Notes: a model not told the origin generated them from the letters alone. Shown: positions 1 through 7,994, counted from the first letter of the stretch. The stretch is 64,000 nt of DNA from Pontibacter sp. HSC-14F20 (GCF_019599265.1 NZ_JAHZTC010000012.1:1-64000); one strand, 5' to 3'. Numbers and translations are program-made.

Positions 1-211
1 GGCCTGGCGCAGCTATGCCCTTACCAGAGCAAATACCCTGAAAAGAGCGGCAATCCTCTCCCGGAAACAGCAGAAAGTATCGTTCAATACCCTTCCAGGC
101 TCACCTCCGTTGGGCCAGCCCGCTACCTGAAAGCCCAAACAAGTAGTTCAGGGGCCAGCCTCTTCCGACTTAAAACCCATAACGGGTCGCACGGTTAGTG
201 CAACCACGGCT
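1..211. other. Left window edge, no confident gene
   Basis: I see no gene I can defend here. On the plus strand one frame is open from the window edge to a TAG at about 199-201, so a C-terminal fragment of a gene starting outside the window is possible. The translation shows no domain I recognise. The stretch belongs to the left part of the mobile region that ends at ssrA. Confidence 0.3.
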
Positions 212-406
212 TCATTGTCGGCACTCCGTACCCAACGAAGCCTTAGTTGTTGCTGCGCTGCTGAACATGCCTGCCTCGGGGACATGTTCCGAGAAGTGCA
301 GCCGCCCGGCCTCATCGCGGAACAAGTAATACGTTTCTCTTTCCTCGTGTTCAGGGTTTTCGCCCTTGCCTTTCGGGGCATTCGATGCATTTGGATTGTT
401 CTTCAT
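212..406 (-). CDS. Small hypothetical protein (64 aa)
   Basis: This is an unrecognised small, hydrophilic protein with an acidic and polar N-terminal half (NPEHEERETYYLFRDEAGRL, residues about 18-37) and no signal peptide or membrane segment. I prefer it to the overlapping minus-strand frame at 148-390 because its composition is protein-like, while the other is rich in Arg, Cys and Ser as expected of a shadow frame. No strong ribosome binding site precedes the ATG. Its neighbours are mobile-element genes, so it is probably an accessory gene of the island. No function can be assigned. Confidence 0.4.
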   Translation of the reverse strand: MKNNPNASNAPKGKGENPEHEERETYYLFRDEAGRLHFSEHVPEAGMFSSAATTKASLGTECRQ

Positions 407-812
407 TATAGGTGATTATTTATAGTTGAAAATCAGATAGGACGGCAAACAGGTAAACTTTAACTAGCATCCTTGCCGGTGGCAAAAGCCTGCAGTCCTT
501 TGGCTTTGCTGGCGGCTTTTGCCTTGCTGGGTTCCTTTCAAAGGTGGGGAACAAAGACCGGGGGTATTCACAAGGCGGGGCCACTTGGGGAAATTATACC
601 CAGGGAGCTCTGGGCGGGCCAGGGAGGCCGGGTAGCTGCTCTTGACGCGAAAACAGTCCGTTTACGGCGACTCCGATGGGCTGCGGGGCCTGAAGTGGGA
701 CATCCTGCTTGTTTTTTACCCGGAAAATTGTTTTTCACAAGTTGGGTTCAGCTTGTGAAAAGGGTGAAAGAAAACAGCGGATATTCGCTCTGCAACCATA
801 CAAGACAAGACA
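407..812. other. Non-coding stretch upstream of the HTH gene pair
   Basis: No believable gene lies here. A long plus-strand frame starting at 473 runs through it, but before 1082 its translation is low quality, and it becomes a real protein only from the internal ATG at 1082. The stretch holds the inverted repeat at 732-761, which may be an operator for the HTH gene that follows. Confidence 0.5.
732..761. promoter_or_regulatory. Inverted repeat TTTTCACAAG-N10-CTTGTGAAAA, candidate operator
   Basis: Perfect 10-bp arms separated by 10 bp, 52 bp before the HTH gene at 813. The arm CTTGTGAAAA recurs exactly at 1692-1701, in front of the XRE regulator gene. A shared dyad in front of two regulatory genes of one island suggests a repressor binding site, but this is inference. 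Confidence 0.4.
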
Positions 813-1085
813 ATGGCTGTAGAAATCATCACCAAGCAAGACCTGTTCGCTTTCCACCGGCAGCTGCTCGAGGACCTTTCCAAACTGATCGGCAAGCGGC
901 AGGCCGAGGCGCCGAAAAAAGTACTCAAGTCGGCCGAGGTGCGGCGCCTGCTGCACATCTCCCCCTCCACGCTGCAGAAGCTGCGGGTGGAGGGCACGCT
1001 GCCCTCTGTCAAGGTGGGCGGCACGCACTACTACCGCGCCGAGGATATCGCCAGGCTGCTCAACGGAAAGGAGGTGCGGTCATGA
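813..1085 (+). CDS. Helix-turn-helix (excisionase/MerR-like) DNA-binding protein
   Basis: A 90-aa protein with an N-terminal helical stretch (residues 1-35) and a C-terminal winged-helix domain of the excisionase type. The segment from about residue 37 (SAEVRRLLHISPSTLQKLRV) is a typical helix-turn-helix, followed by a wing with GTLPSVKVGGTHYYR and a closing helix. In Bacteroidota such proteins accompany integrated and conjugative elements and help excision or control transfer genes. The stop codon overlaps the ATG of the next gene (ATGA), so the two are translationally coupled. A dyad lies upstream at 732-761. The family call is solid; the exact role is inferred. Confidence 0.8.
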   Translation: MAVEIITKQDLFAFHRQLLEDLSKLIGKRQAEAPKKVLKSAEVRRLLHISPSTLQKLRVEGTLPSVKVGGTHYYRAEDIARLLNGKEVRS

Positions 1086-1429
1086 ACCTAAGTGTGCACC
1101 TGAAGGGCTTTTACAGGAAAGCGGGCCGTGACGGGCGCCTGAGACGCCCGCACCTGAGCCTCTACCTGGCCCTGCTGGTCCAGAGCCAGGGCGGCGGGGC
1201 CTTCCGGGTAAACAGGAGTGAGGCGATGGCCTGGGCGCGCATCGCCTCCCGCCCCACCTACCATCGTTGCATCTGGGAGCTGGACAAATGGGGCTACCTC
1301 TACTACCTGCCCTCCCACGACCCCGCCTCCAGAAGCCGGGTGTACATCAGGCCCCTGGCAAAGGAGGAAGCAGCCTCTGAACCTACAGAAAACGCTACTG
1401 CAATGAAACTGGGCTTTGCCAGCACCTGA
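1082..1429 (+). CDS. Conserved hypothetical protein of mobile elements (115 aa)
   Basis: The start is the ATG overlapping the stop of the HTH gene; the frame is open further upstream to 473, but that extension is not protein-like. The protein is basic in its first half (KGFYRKAGRDGRLRRPHLS) and contains a stretch resembling a small winged-helix or replication-accessory fold (SRPTYHRCIWELDKWGYLYY, about residues 58-77), followed by a polar tail. Proteins of this kind usually follow excisionase-type HTH genes in Bacteroidota elements. I cannot name a function; DNA binding or regulation within the element is a guess. Confidence 0.65.
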   Translation: MNLSVHLKGFYRKAGRDGRLRRPHLSLYLALLVQSQGGGAFRVNRSEAMAWARIASRPTYHRCIWELDKWGYLYYLPSHDPASRSRVYIRPLAKEEAASEPTENATAMKLGFAST

Positions 1430-1491
1430 ACCAGGAACGGGCTAGCACCTCGTATTAAAATGCCTGCCTGAGGGATGAATGGAAGTTACCG

Positions 1492-1546
1492 CCTCCCTCT
1501 TCCAGAAAAAGGAAAGATTGAAAGCACCTTTTCTGGAAGAGGGAGG
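1492..1546. terminator. 20-bp inverted repeat, possible terminator
   Basis: The arms 1492-1512 and 1527-1546 are near-perfect complements (one unpaired A) around a 14-nt loop. The hairpin lies 63 bp after the stop of the 115-aa gene. It lacks a following T-run, so a terminator, an mRNA-stabilising hairpin or the trace of an old insertion are all possible. Confidence 0.45.
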
Positions 1547-1670
1547 ATTGGCAGGGATTGCCTTTTTGATATGCTCTGAATACCTCCTATCTTTATAGCG
1601 GTTGTTTAATACTGTGAGATCAGATCGGTTAGAGGTCAAGCTGAATTACGCCGACAGGTAAGGTGGTGCA

Positions 1671-1701
1671 CTTGTGATAAACAATCTTTTGCTTGTGAAA
1701 A
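1671..1701. promoter_or_regulatory. Direct repeats CTTGTGATAA / CTTGTGAAAA, candidate operator
   Basis: Two copies of CTTGTGAWAA start at 1671 and 1692, 21 bp apart, that is two helical turns and on the same face of the DNA. They lie 51-81 bp upstream of the XRE regulator's ATG. The second copy is identical to one arm of the dyad at 732-761. This would fit autoregulation by the XRE protein. Confidence 0.35.
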
Positions 1702-1751
1702 ACAAGATTTTATCAATTGGTATTTTAAGAAGATATTCGTATATTAACCAT

Positions 1752-2168
1752 ATGGAAACAGCAGCCAGAAAACGACCGATCCACCTGGGCGACCACGTCC
1801 GCAGAATGCGCACCGCTTTGGGAGTGAAGCAAGCCGCTCTTGCCAGTGAACTGGGCACAACCCAACAGAACATCTCCCGCATTGAACAGGAAGAGGAGGT
1901 GGATGATGCGACTCTAGAGAAAATTGCGAATGTGCTGGGGGTACCGGCAGAAGCCATTAGGAATTTTACAGAAGAGGGTGCAGTTTTTCATATTCAAAAT
2001 ATGCAGGACCATGCTTCAGCGGGTAATTTTAATCAATGCTCCTTTAATCCACTCGATAAATTAATGGAGGTGGTGGACGAAAATAAGAAGCTATATGAGC
2101 GGATTTTACTTGCTGAACGTGAGAAAGTGGAATTATTAGAGAGAATGCTCAAGAACCAAAATCTGTAG
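1752..2168 (+). CDS. XRE-family helix-turn-helix transcriptional regulator
   Basis: A 138-aa protein. Residues about 13-67 form a Cro/C1-type HTH domain (LGDHVRRMRTALGVKQAALA, then TTQQNISRIEQ and VLGVPAEAIRNF). The C-terminal 40 residues (about 95-138) are predicted coiled coil (ENKKLYERILLAEREKVELL), a common dimerisation tail of such regulators in Bacteroidota. I start at the ATG at 1752; an upstream extension to 1674 reads through AT-rich leader sequence and is not protein-like. CTTGTGA repeats in the leader may be its own operator. It probably controls genes of the island; the target is unknown. Confidence 0.8.
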   Translation: METAARKRPIHLGDHVRRMRTALGVKQAALASELGTTQQNISRIEQEEEVDDATLEKIANVLGVPAEAIRNFTEEGAVFHIQNMQDHASAGNFNQCSFNPLDKLMEVVDENKKLYERILLAEREKVELLERMLKNQNL

Positions 2169-2313
2169 AAACAGACCTATCCCATTGCCCGTTCAGGATC
2201 AGTGACAGGTGCTTGCGGCTGGTATCGGGTCCACAGGCAACTTCTGTTACAGTTTTGCCAATGCCGTAGATGTATTCGCAAAGTATCTCGCCGGGGTGGG
2301 GCGAGTTATACAT
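2149..2313 (-). pseudogene. HigA/VapI-type antitoxin remnant
   Basis: On the minus strand an ATG at 2313, preceded by AAGGAG, opens a 54-codon frame. Its start, MYNSPHPGEILCEYIYGIGK, followed by a TVTEVA helix and SRKHLSLILNGQ, matches the N-terminal half of HigA-family antitoxins (consensus HPGEIL-x-EY...TVTEVAxxLGVSRxTLSxxLNG). After LNGQ the similarity stops and a stop codon follows, overlapping the end of the XRE gene. The C-terminal half of the HTH domain is missing and no HigB toxin gene is visible nearby, so this is a decayed toxin-antitoxin relic. It may still make a short peptide. Confidence 0.6.
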
Positions 2314-2345
2314 CTCCTTGTTCAAAGCTTTGAGTTCTCAAATGA

Positions 2346-4155
2346 TTAATCCGCCCTGTAAGCCTGCTCCGGGTGGTTTGGCATAGCTGGTTCCGTATAC
2401 TGTAGCCTGCCTGCTTTCCGTAAGGGAGTAATATAATTTCTTAGTAAGTGTTTTTCATCTCTGTTCAGGATTGCAGCCAACTCTTTACTGTTTAAAGGCT
2501 TCCATTGGCAAAGATGAATGATTAGCCTATTGATCGCCTCTTTTGTATGCGTTCTTCTGCCTAGATCTTTGATCTCCCTTGCCAACTTTTCTGGTAACTC
2601 GTTTATGGAGGCATTCCCAACTGGTGCTATACTGTCCTGAGGTAGTGTGTTAAGCCCGCTAACTGGTGTGTTAAGCCTGGCAGGCAGGGTATTTCCGGAG
2701 ATATAATAAGTTGCCCGCCCTTTGCCTTTCAGTTCAAGCAGCTTGTTGTCTCTAAGCGCTCTGAGTTCTGCACTTGCCTTGTTCCCATCAAGGCCGCCCA
2801 GTTGCCTAAAGGTAGCATTATCTATAGCGCCAACTTCCCTGACAAAGATCAAGGCTTTCTTTTGGTTTTCACTTAAATCAAATTGTTTGAACTGCTGCAG
2901 CCAGCGAAGATCCTCCTCGCTTAAAAAATGATGCAAAAGCAGTCTGGCGGTAAATTGGTTACTGCTATGGTTGGACTCATACGTGGGAGGCACCATCCCA
3001 GCTTGATCCATTAATTTCCGCATGGTCCTGATGCCGCTTCCCTTTGTCTCTGCCAGGTTAGTTTCATGGAAGATGGCGGCAATAAAAGGGTTTCGCTGCT
3101 CCGATCCGGGCTCCCCCAGGTGATCTTCTGGTTTAAGGGAAAAGCCAGGGTTGATGATCTCTATACGATTGCCATACCTGATAATCTGGGTGGGCTGGTT
3201 TACTCGGTATGAGCGGTGCATCAACGCATTTACCAGGGCCTCACGCAGTACGCGTCCGGGTAATCCGATAGACTCGGCCTGAAGCTGCCCTTCAGGAAGC
3301 AGGAAGCCTTTGGGCAGATCATCGGCATGGCATTGTAGGCTCGCTGTAGTAGTATAAGCAAGGGGCCACGCATGTCTATGGTGGTAAAACGATTGTCAGG
3401 GTCAGCCACCCATTCGTTACCAGGCACGCGGATATAATCCAAACGGACAGCAGGCAATAGCCTTCTTTGGGCCATCCTGCTTCCGAACACCAGCAATCCG
3501 GCATACGTCAGATGTGCTGTGCCCGCATTTTTTTTATACAACCCAAGGAAATCAGCAGCTCCTCATCTGCAAAGGTTAGTTCCTCGGCATAAGGGTTTAC
3601 CCTGGCTCTCAGCGTCCTGTATGCCCTAATTGCATCTTCGTCGACATCTTCCCAGGTAGCATCTGTAACCAGAGCACTGTCAAATGTCTCGTTATGGTTA
3701 AAGAAGAGCAGCAAGTCATCTTCCGTGCAACGTTGGTCAGTTGGGCCTATTCTTCTGAAAGCTCCCCTGGGAAGGCCTTCATGCTTAAAATAAACCGGTT
3801 TCTGGGAGGCAGGGAGTTCAGGGACATAAATCTTGAGAACATTTAATCCACCAATGCTTTCCACAATAATCTCTGGTCTGATGGCCTGGTTAAAGCTCCC
3901 CGCACATTGAGAAGCCAGATCTGATTGTAGTTTGTCAGGGTTAGCGACACCAGTTACCTCGTAGGAAGGAAAGAGCGCACGTTCATCTCGCTCAACACCC
4001 AATACAATATAGCCACCATCCAGACCAGGCTCGTTAGAGAAGGCGCATACAGTTTCCATGATAGAACGGTCAATGGCGCTTCCTTTCTTGGCCTCTATCC
4101 GGGAGGTTTCATCTGAAGTATTCAACCGTTCAACTAGCTCCTTTCCTGAATTCAT
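2346..4155 (-). pseudogene. AlbA_2 (Schlafen-like) / ATPase-domain regulator, two frameshifts
   Basis: Three minus-strand frames join into one protein of about 600 aa. The first (from the ATG at 4155) is an AlbA_2 DNA-binding domain (ETSRIEAKKGSAIDRSIMET...GGYIVLGVERDE). The second continues through NAGTAHLTYAGLLVFG. The third carries the GHKL-type ATPase segment with REALVNALMHRSY, NPGF and KGSGIRTMRKLM, followed by winged-helix segments up to residue 600. The breaks lie at an A8 run on the coding strand (3528-3535), where one more A would keep the frame, and near 3327 (ATGCC/GATGAT), again one base short. Such proteins are putative regulators linked to defence and mobile regions. Two independent one-base losses point to a pseudogene, though assembly error in the homopolymer is possible for the first. 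Confidence 0.8.
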
Positions 4156-4397
4156 GATATGTGTCAAGTTCTCTATACTTTAAATTAGCTGAGCTTACAA
4201 CCCAAGCACAGCCCCTCCAGTTTCACCCGAAACCGCTTCCTCCGGCTGGGCGCTTTCCTTACACTTAAACGGTCAGCAGCTTACTTTCTCTTCAAACGGA
4301 ACACCGTTGTCTTCTTTGGCTTCGGAGCCCACATAGCAACCCGGCAAAAGCTGCATGGAGCTTTACAACCAGCCTACAATATAGGGATTCTGCTAAG

Positions 4398-4585
4398 CTA
4401 TTTTAGCTTTTTCTCTATATCCTGCAGCACAGCATCGAAACGGCCGACTGCACTAACCCGTTTCGGTAAATTAAGATTAAGCCAGCCATCATCAGCATGA
4501 TTCCTTCATGCGCGTTAAGCCAACTGTGCATCCTGTCGATTTGAGAATCGCTCCAAATATTGCTCATGTCCGGAATTGCTTGCAT
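4398..4585 (-). pseudogene. Degenerate gene remnant of unknown function
   Basis: On the minus strand, MQAIPDMSNIWSDSQIDRMH and the following SWLNAHEG read like real protein, then the frame turns into hydrophobic nonsense. Shifting frame near 4506 gives HADDGWLNLNLPKRVSAVGR and then FDAVLQDIEKKLK before a stop at 4398, which reads as a natural C-terminus. I interpret this as one small gene broken by a frameshift. I do not recognise the family. It sits just downstream of the integrase gene. Confidence 0.35.
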
Positions 4586-4709
4586 ATTTGCTGATGCAGT
4601 CCCGGTCCTTCCTCTCCCAGATACATGATGCTGGTGAAGAAGCCGGGTTTTTTCTTTTACAGGCATTCTTCAAATCACCCTCTCTGGCAAAGCATCCCCT
4701 TGCCGTTGA

Positions 4710-5924
4710 TCACTGCTTGAGTCGCTCTCTGAGCAGGCGCATGTCCTCCCCCACTTTCACATCCAGTATTTTGGCGTACTGCTGGGTGGTTCTCAGGCTG
4801 GTGTGGCCGAGCATTTTAGAGACGCTTTCCATTGGCACTCCGTTCAGAAGCGTTACAGTGGTGGCAAAAGTGTGGCGGGCAATATGGAAGGTGATAGGTT
4901 TTTCAATCCCGCACACATCGGCTATTTCCTTCAGGTAGGCGTTCATCTTTTGGTTGCTGAGCACAGGCAGCAACCTGTCCTCATACAGGCACTGTGGGTG
5001 ATCCTGGTAACGCTCCAGAATAGTGAGAGCCTTCGGCAAGAGCGGTATGCGGGAAGGGGTGTCTGTCTTCTGCCTGTTCTTGAAGATCCACTGCTCCCCG
5101 TCTACTCCTATTCGGATATCCGCACGTTTTAACTGCTGCACGTCCACGTAGGCAAGGCCGGTGTAGCAGCTGAACAGGAAGATGTCTCGCACCTGTGTCA
5201 GGCGCTCGCTTACGAATATCTTTTCCGCCATTGCCTCTAGCTCCTCCTCTGTGAGGAACACCCTGTCCACCTTCCGTGTCTTGGCTTTATAATTCCGGAA
5301 GGGATCAGCTTCCAACCAGCCACTTGAAAGGCAGATACGGATTACTTTGCCAAAGTTCTTGATGTATTTAACAGCTGAATTGTTGTTGCACTTGCGCACG
5401 CTCCTGAGGTAGAAGTCATAGTCAGAGACAAAGGAATGGTCTACTTTCCGGATATCAATATCATCTACCCCATACTTCCAGCGCAGAAAGTTAGCCGTAT
5501 GCTTTAGTGAGGTTTTGTAACGCTTTGACGTACCCTCTGAATATTCAGAGCCTATAAGTGCCTCAACCTTCCGGTTATGCTCCTTAAAAATCTCAATGAG
5601 CATTCTGGGCTTTTCCTCCTTGCCCAGAAATTTGCTCTTCATTCTGTCTGCCGTTACTGATTCACCGGCCTCTATCAGCTGCCGGTGCGCCTCATACACC
5701 TTGACCTGCAGTTTATCCAGGTACATGTTCAGGGACTTAATTTCCTCCCTGGTGCCAGAGGCACGACCTGCGGCAGTATTCCACCGCCCAGGTTCGCATT
5801 CCCTTCCCGTTGTAAGTTCAGCGCGCTTTCCCGCAACAGTGATTCGGATATAAATCGGAACAGGCCCGGAGATATAGTTTTTGGGTTTCTTGAGATAGAA
5901 CAGGAGACTGAAATTAACGCTCAT
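4710..5924 (-). CDS. Tyrosine recombinase / integrase of a Bacteroidota element
   Basis: A 404-aa site-specific recombinase of full length. Residues 1-90 form the arm-type DNA-binding domain (GPVPIYIRITVAGKRAELTT), about 100-200 the SAM-like core-binding domain, and 215-404 the catalytic domain. The box II residues are visible in ITFHIARHTFATT (H-x-x-R), and the GHTSLRTTQQYAKI segment supplies the second His and the nucleophilic Tyr. At the usual first catalytic Arg the sequence reads CYTGLAYVDV, with Ala instead, as described for IntDOT-like enzymes of Bacteroides conjugative transposons. The gene ends 250 bp from the 3' end of ssrA, a classic attachment site for islands. It very likely catalysed integration of the material to its left. 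Confidence 0.92.
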   Translation of the reverse strand: MSVNFSLLFYLKKPKNYISGPVPIYIRITVAGKRAELTTGRECEPGRWNTAAGRASGTREEIKSLNMYLDKLQVKVYEAHRQLIEAGESVTADRMKSKFLGKEEKPRMLIEIFKEHNRKVEALIGSEYSEGTSKRYKTSLKHTANFLRWKYGVDDIDIRKVDHSFVSDYDFYLRSVRKCNNNSAVKYIKNFGKVIRICLSSGWLEADPFRNYKAKTRKVDRVFLTEEELEAMAEKIFVSERLTQVRDIFLFSCYTGLAYVDVQQLKRADIRIGVDGEQWIFKNRQKTDTPSRIPLLPKALTILERYQDHPQCLYEDRLLPVLSNQKMNAYLKEIADVCGIEKPITFHIARHTFATTVTLLNGVPMESVSKMLGHTSLRTTQQYAKILDVKVGEDMRLLRERLKQ

Positions 5925-5946
5925 AAAAGTGACTTTTAAGGTTGAA

Positions 5947-5978
5947 CAAAGATAGCTTTGCAGTCACTTCCAGGCAAG
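5947..5978 (-). promoter_or_regulatory. Bacteroidota-type promoter of the integrase gene
   Basis: On the minus strand TATCTTTG (5947-5954) matches the -7 consensus TAnnTTTG, and CTTG at 5975-5978 lies 20 bp upstream in place of the -33 TTTG. Transcription would start near 5942, giving a leader of under 20 nt. Confidence 0.5.
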
Positions 5979-6113
5979 ATGTAAATTAATTTTACATATT
6001 GACTATCAACGTTTTAAAATCATACTGGTGAGTAATTTATGTTGCCTAAGCTACTCACCGGATCACTCACTTAAAATGTATGAAAAGGTGTTAAATCTTA
6101 GTATGCCATAAAC

Positions 6114-6150
6114 AAAAATAGCCCGTAAATTATTGATTTACAGGCTATTT
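6114..6150 (-). terminator. Rho-independent terminator of ssrA
   Basis: On the minus strand AAATAGCCTGTAAAT, loop CAATA, ATTTACGGGCTATTTTTG forms a 14-15 bp stem with one mismatch, ending in a U-run. It lies 23 bp after the mature 3' end of tmRNA. Confidence 0.8.
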
Positions 6151-6172
6151 GCAAGTTTTAATAATGAAAATG

Positions 6173-6539
6173 TGGAGTAGCAGGGATTCGAACCCTGGTC
6201 CAGACAAGGAAACCGACGGGCTTTCTACATGCTTAGACTTATTCGAATTGTCGGGAGCTTGCAAGTATAAGTCAAACTTATGCGCACTCCTTAGATGCTT
6301 TATTTCGCCTGTGCACCACACCTTTACACAGACTAGTCAATCGAGTCGAAGCCTCTGATGTGCAAGCAGATTCACGAAACCTGCACGAGACTATGGCTAG
6401 TGCTTAATACCTAGATTAAGCAGCCATGGCGTAGTTATATTCGCCAGTTATTGTTCGAACGGATTTTTAACAGGTGGTACGTTCATCACCCGACATGCTT
6501 ACACGCAATCTGCACAAGCTGTCAATTCCAGTCTACCCC
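6173..6539 (-). ncRNA. ssrA: Transfer-messenger RNA (tmRNA)
   Basis: tmRNA rescues ribosomes stalled on broken mRNAs and tags the nascent peptide for proteolysis. The 5' end on the minus strand starts GGGGTAGACTGGAATTGACA at 6539, and the 3' end reads GGTTCGAATCCCTGCTACTCC to 6174, followed by A as discriminator. GGGGUAG and CUACUCC pair as a 7-bp acceptor stem, and the T arm has the normal GTTCGAATC loop. CCA is not encoded. The one-piece RNA is about 367 nt. The tag frame (6416-6445) encodes GEYNYAMAA. A terminator follows at once. The gene is apparently intact in spite of the neighbouring integrated island. Confidence 0.93.
6416..6445 (-). other. tmRNA tag-peptide reading frame (GEYNYAMAA)
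   Basis: On the minus strand GGC GAA TAT AAC TAC GCC ATG GCT GCT TAA encodes GEYNYAMAA and a stop. The YAMAA end resembles tags of other cytophagal bacteria and is a typical Clp protease degron. The resume codon GGC is my best choice from the conserved tag length. Confidence 0.8.
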
Positions 6540-6844
6540 ATAAGTTAAAGAACGAATTCTTGTATCCTATACTTCAAGAAGTATGCCACAAATCTACACT
6601 TTTTCGGGCGTATTCCTATCCGTTAGATGCCTATAAAACACGTAAACCACACGGATTAGTTTCTTTTTGCAGAAGCGCTGGTATAGTCATACAGCCAGGA
6701 TTTGACCTTCTGAAATGCTAACCGCTGTCTGTCAACTCACTACCAAAATTTTACCGCTATACCTGAACTAAAAACCTAGCGGAGCAGCAGCCGTTACAAA
6801 GCCAATATAGTGCTTCTTCTATCCTTTAAAAACTCCACACCGCT
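6540..6844. other. Intergenic region between ssrA and cfa
   Basis: About 305 bp without a gene, holding the outward promoters of ssrA (minus) and cfa (plus). On the minus strand TAGATTTG at 6589-6596 fits TAnnTTTG and would start a precursor about 44 nt longer than mature tmRNA. No clear -7 element was found for cfa. No further structure seen. Confidence 0.45.
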
Positions 6845-7966
6845 ATGGCAGAAAATAGTCTGGAGCAGCAGGTAACTGACATGTTGGCAACAGCTGGCAT
6901 CCATGTAAACGGTCCCAACCCCTGGGATATTCAGGTCCATGACAACTGTTTTTATAAGCGTGTGCTCAGCCAGGGCTCGCTCGGGCTGGGTGAGTCGTAC
7001 ATGGATGGCTGGTGGGATTGCCACCGGATAGATGAGTTTGCGAACAAAGCCATACGGGCAGACTTGTACAGAAATGCCCGGTTCGGGTGGCGCACTGTGC
7101 TGGAGGTGCTCCTGGCTAAAGTAATTAATCTGCAACCCAAAGGCAAAGCGGCCCGCAACGCCCAGCGCCACTACGACATCGGCAATGGCCTGTACCAGCG
7201 CATGCTCGACAAGCGCCTGGTCTATAGCTGCGCCTACTGGAAAGATGCCGGCAACCTGGACCAGGCACAGGAGCACAAATTAGACCTGGTGTGCCGGAAA
7301 CTACGTCTGCAACCTGGACAACGGGTGCTCGACATTGGCTGCGGCTGGGGGAGCTTTGCCAGGTATGCAGCTGAAAGGTATGGCGTTGAGGTCGTAGGTA
7401 TAACAGTTTCAAAAGAACAGGCGGCACTGGCCCGTGAGCTTTGCAAAGGCCTGCCCATCGTGATCAGGCTGCAGGACTACCGAGACGTTCGCGAGCAGTT
7501 TGACCATGTGGTGTCGATCGGGATGGCAGAGCATGTGGGCTACCGCAACCACCGCACCTATATGCAAACGGCTGCCCGCTGCCTTAAAGACGACGGCCTG
7601 TTCCTGCTGCACACCATTGGCGTCAACTTTTCCAAAACCTCCCCTGATCCTTTCATCGACAAGTATATCTTTCCCAACTGCCTGATCCCTTCGCTGCGGC
7701 AGCTCACTACTGCCATGGAGCATGTTTTTGTGGTGGAAGACCTGCACAACTTCGGCCCTGACTATGACCGTACCCTAATGGCCTGGCACCAGAATTTCAA
7801 CCGGCACTGGCCCGAACTGCAGGGGGAATACGGAGAGCGTTTCAACCGCATGTGGAATTACTATTTGCTTTCCAGTGCAGGTTCCTTCCGGTCACGCAAC
7901 AACCAGCTGTGGCAGTTCGTGCTTTCCAAAAAAGGTATACCGGGCGGCTACGAAGCAGTGCGTTAG
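6845..7966 (+). CDS. cfa: Cyclopropane-fatty-acyl-phospholipid synthase
   Basis: A 373-aa SAM-dependent methyltransferase that adds a methylene group from S-adenosylmethionine across cis double bonds of membrane phospholipid acyl chains. Residues 1-110 form the Cfa-type N-terminal lipid-binding part (VLSQGSLGLGESYMDGWWDC). The SAM-binding loop VLDIGCGWGSFARYAAERYG is near residue 160, preceded by QRHYDIGNGLYQRML, and the catalytic part includes SIGMAEHVGYRNHRTY and the C-terminal W-x-x-NF motif around AWHQNFNRHW. The length is close to E. coli Cfa. The gene appears monocistronic, and the M36 gene converges on it. Membrane stress protection is the expected role. Confidence 0.95.
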   Translation: MAENSLEQQVTDMLATAGIHVNGPNPWDIQVHDNCFYKRVLSQGSLGLGESYMDGWWDCHRIDEFANKAIRADLYRNARFGWRTVLEVLLAKVINLQPKGKAARNAQRHYDIGNGLYQRMLDKRLVYSCAYWKDAGNLDQAQEHKLDLVCRKLRLQPGQRVLDIGCGWGSFARYAAERYGVEVVGITVSKEQAALARELCKGLPIVIRLQDYRDVREQFDHVVSIGMAEHVGYRNHRTYMQTAARCLKDDGLFLLHTIGVNFSKTSPDPFIDKYIFPNCLIPSLRQLTTAMEHVFVVEDLHNFGPDYDRTLMAWHQNFNRHWPELQGEYGERFNRMWNYYLLSSAGSFRSRNNQLWQFVLSKKGIPGGYEAVR

Positions 7967-7994
7967 GTATAGCTAACAGGTATACGCTATACCT

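Noticed and set aside
148-390. Minus-strand 80-aa frame at the left edge
   Set aside because: Composition rich in Arg, Cys and Ser, and overlap with the better frame 212-406, mark it as a shadow.
473-1081. Long plus-strand frame continuing into the 115-aa gene
   Set aside because: Its first 200 residues overlap the HTH gene in another frame and look random; only the part from the ATG at 1082 is protein-like.
1492-1546. Inverted repeat taken as the inverted repeats of an insertion sequence
   Set aside because: Only 14 bp separate the arms, so it is a hairpin; no transposase gene is associated.
6149-6358. Plus-strand frame across the ssrA 3' end
   Set aside because: It is the antisense of the tmRNA T arm and tag region; the RNA structure explains the sequence.
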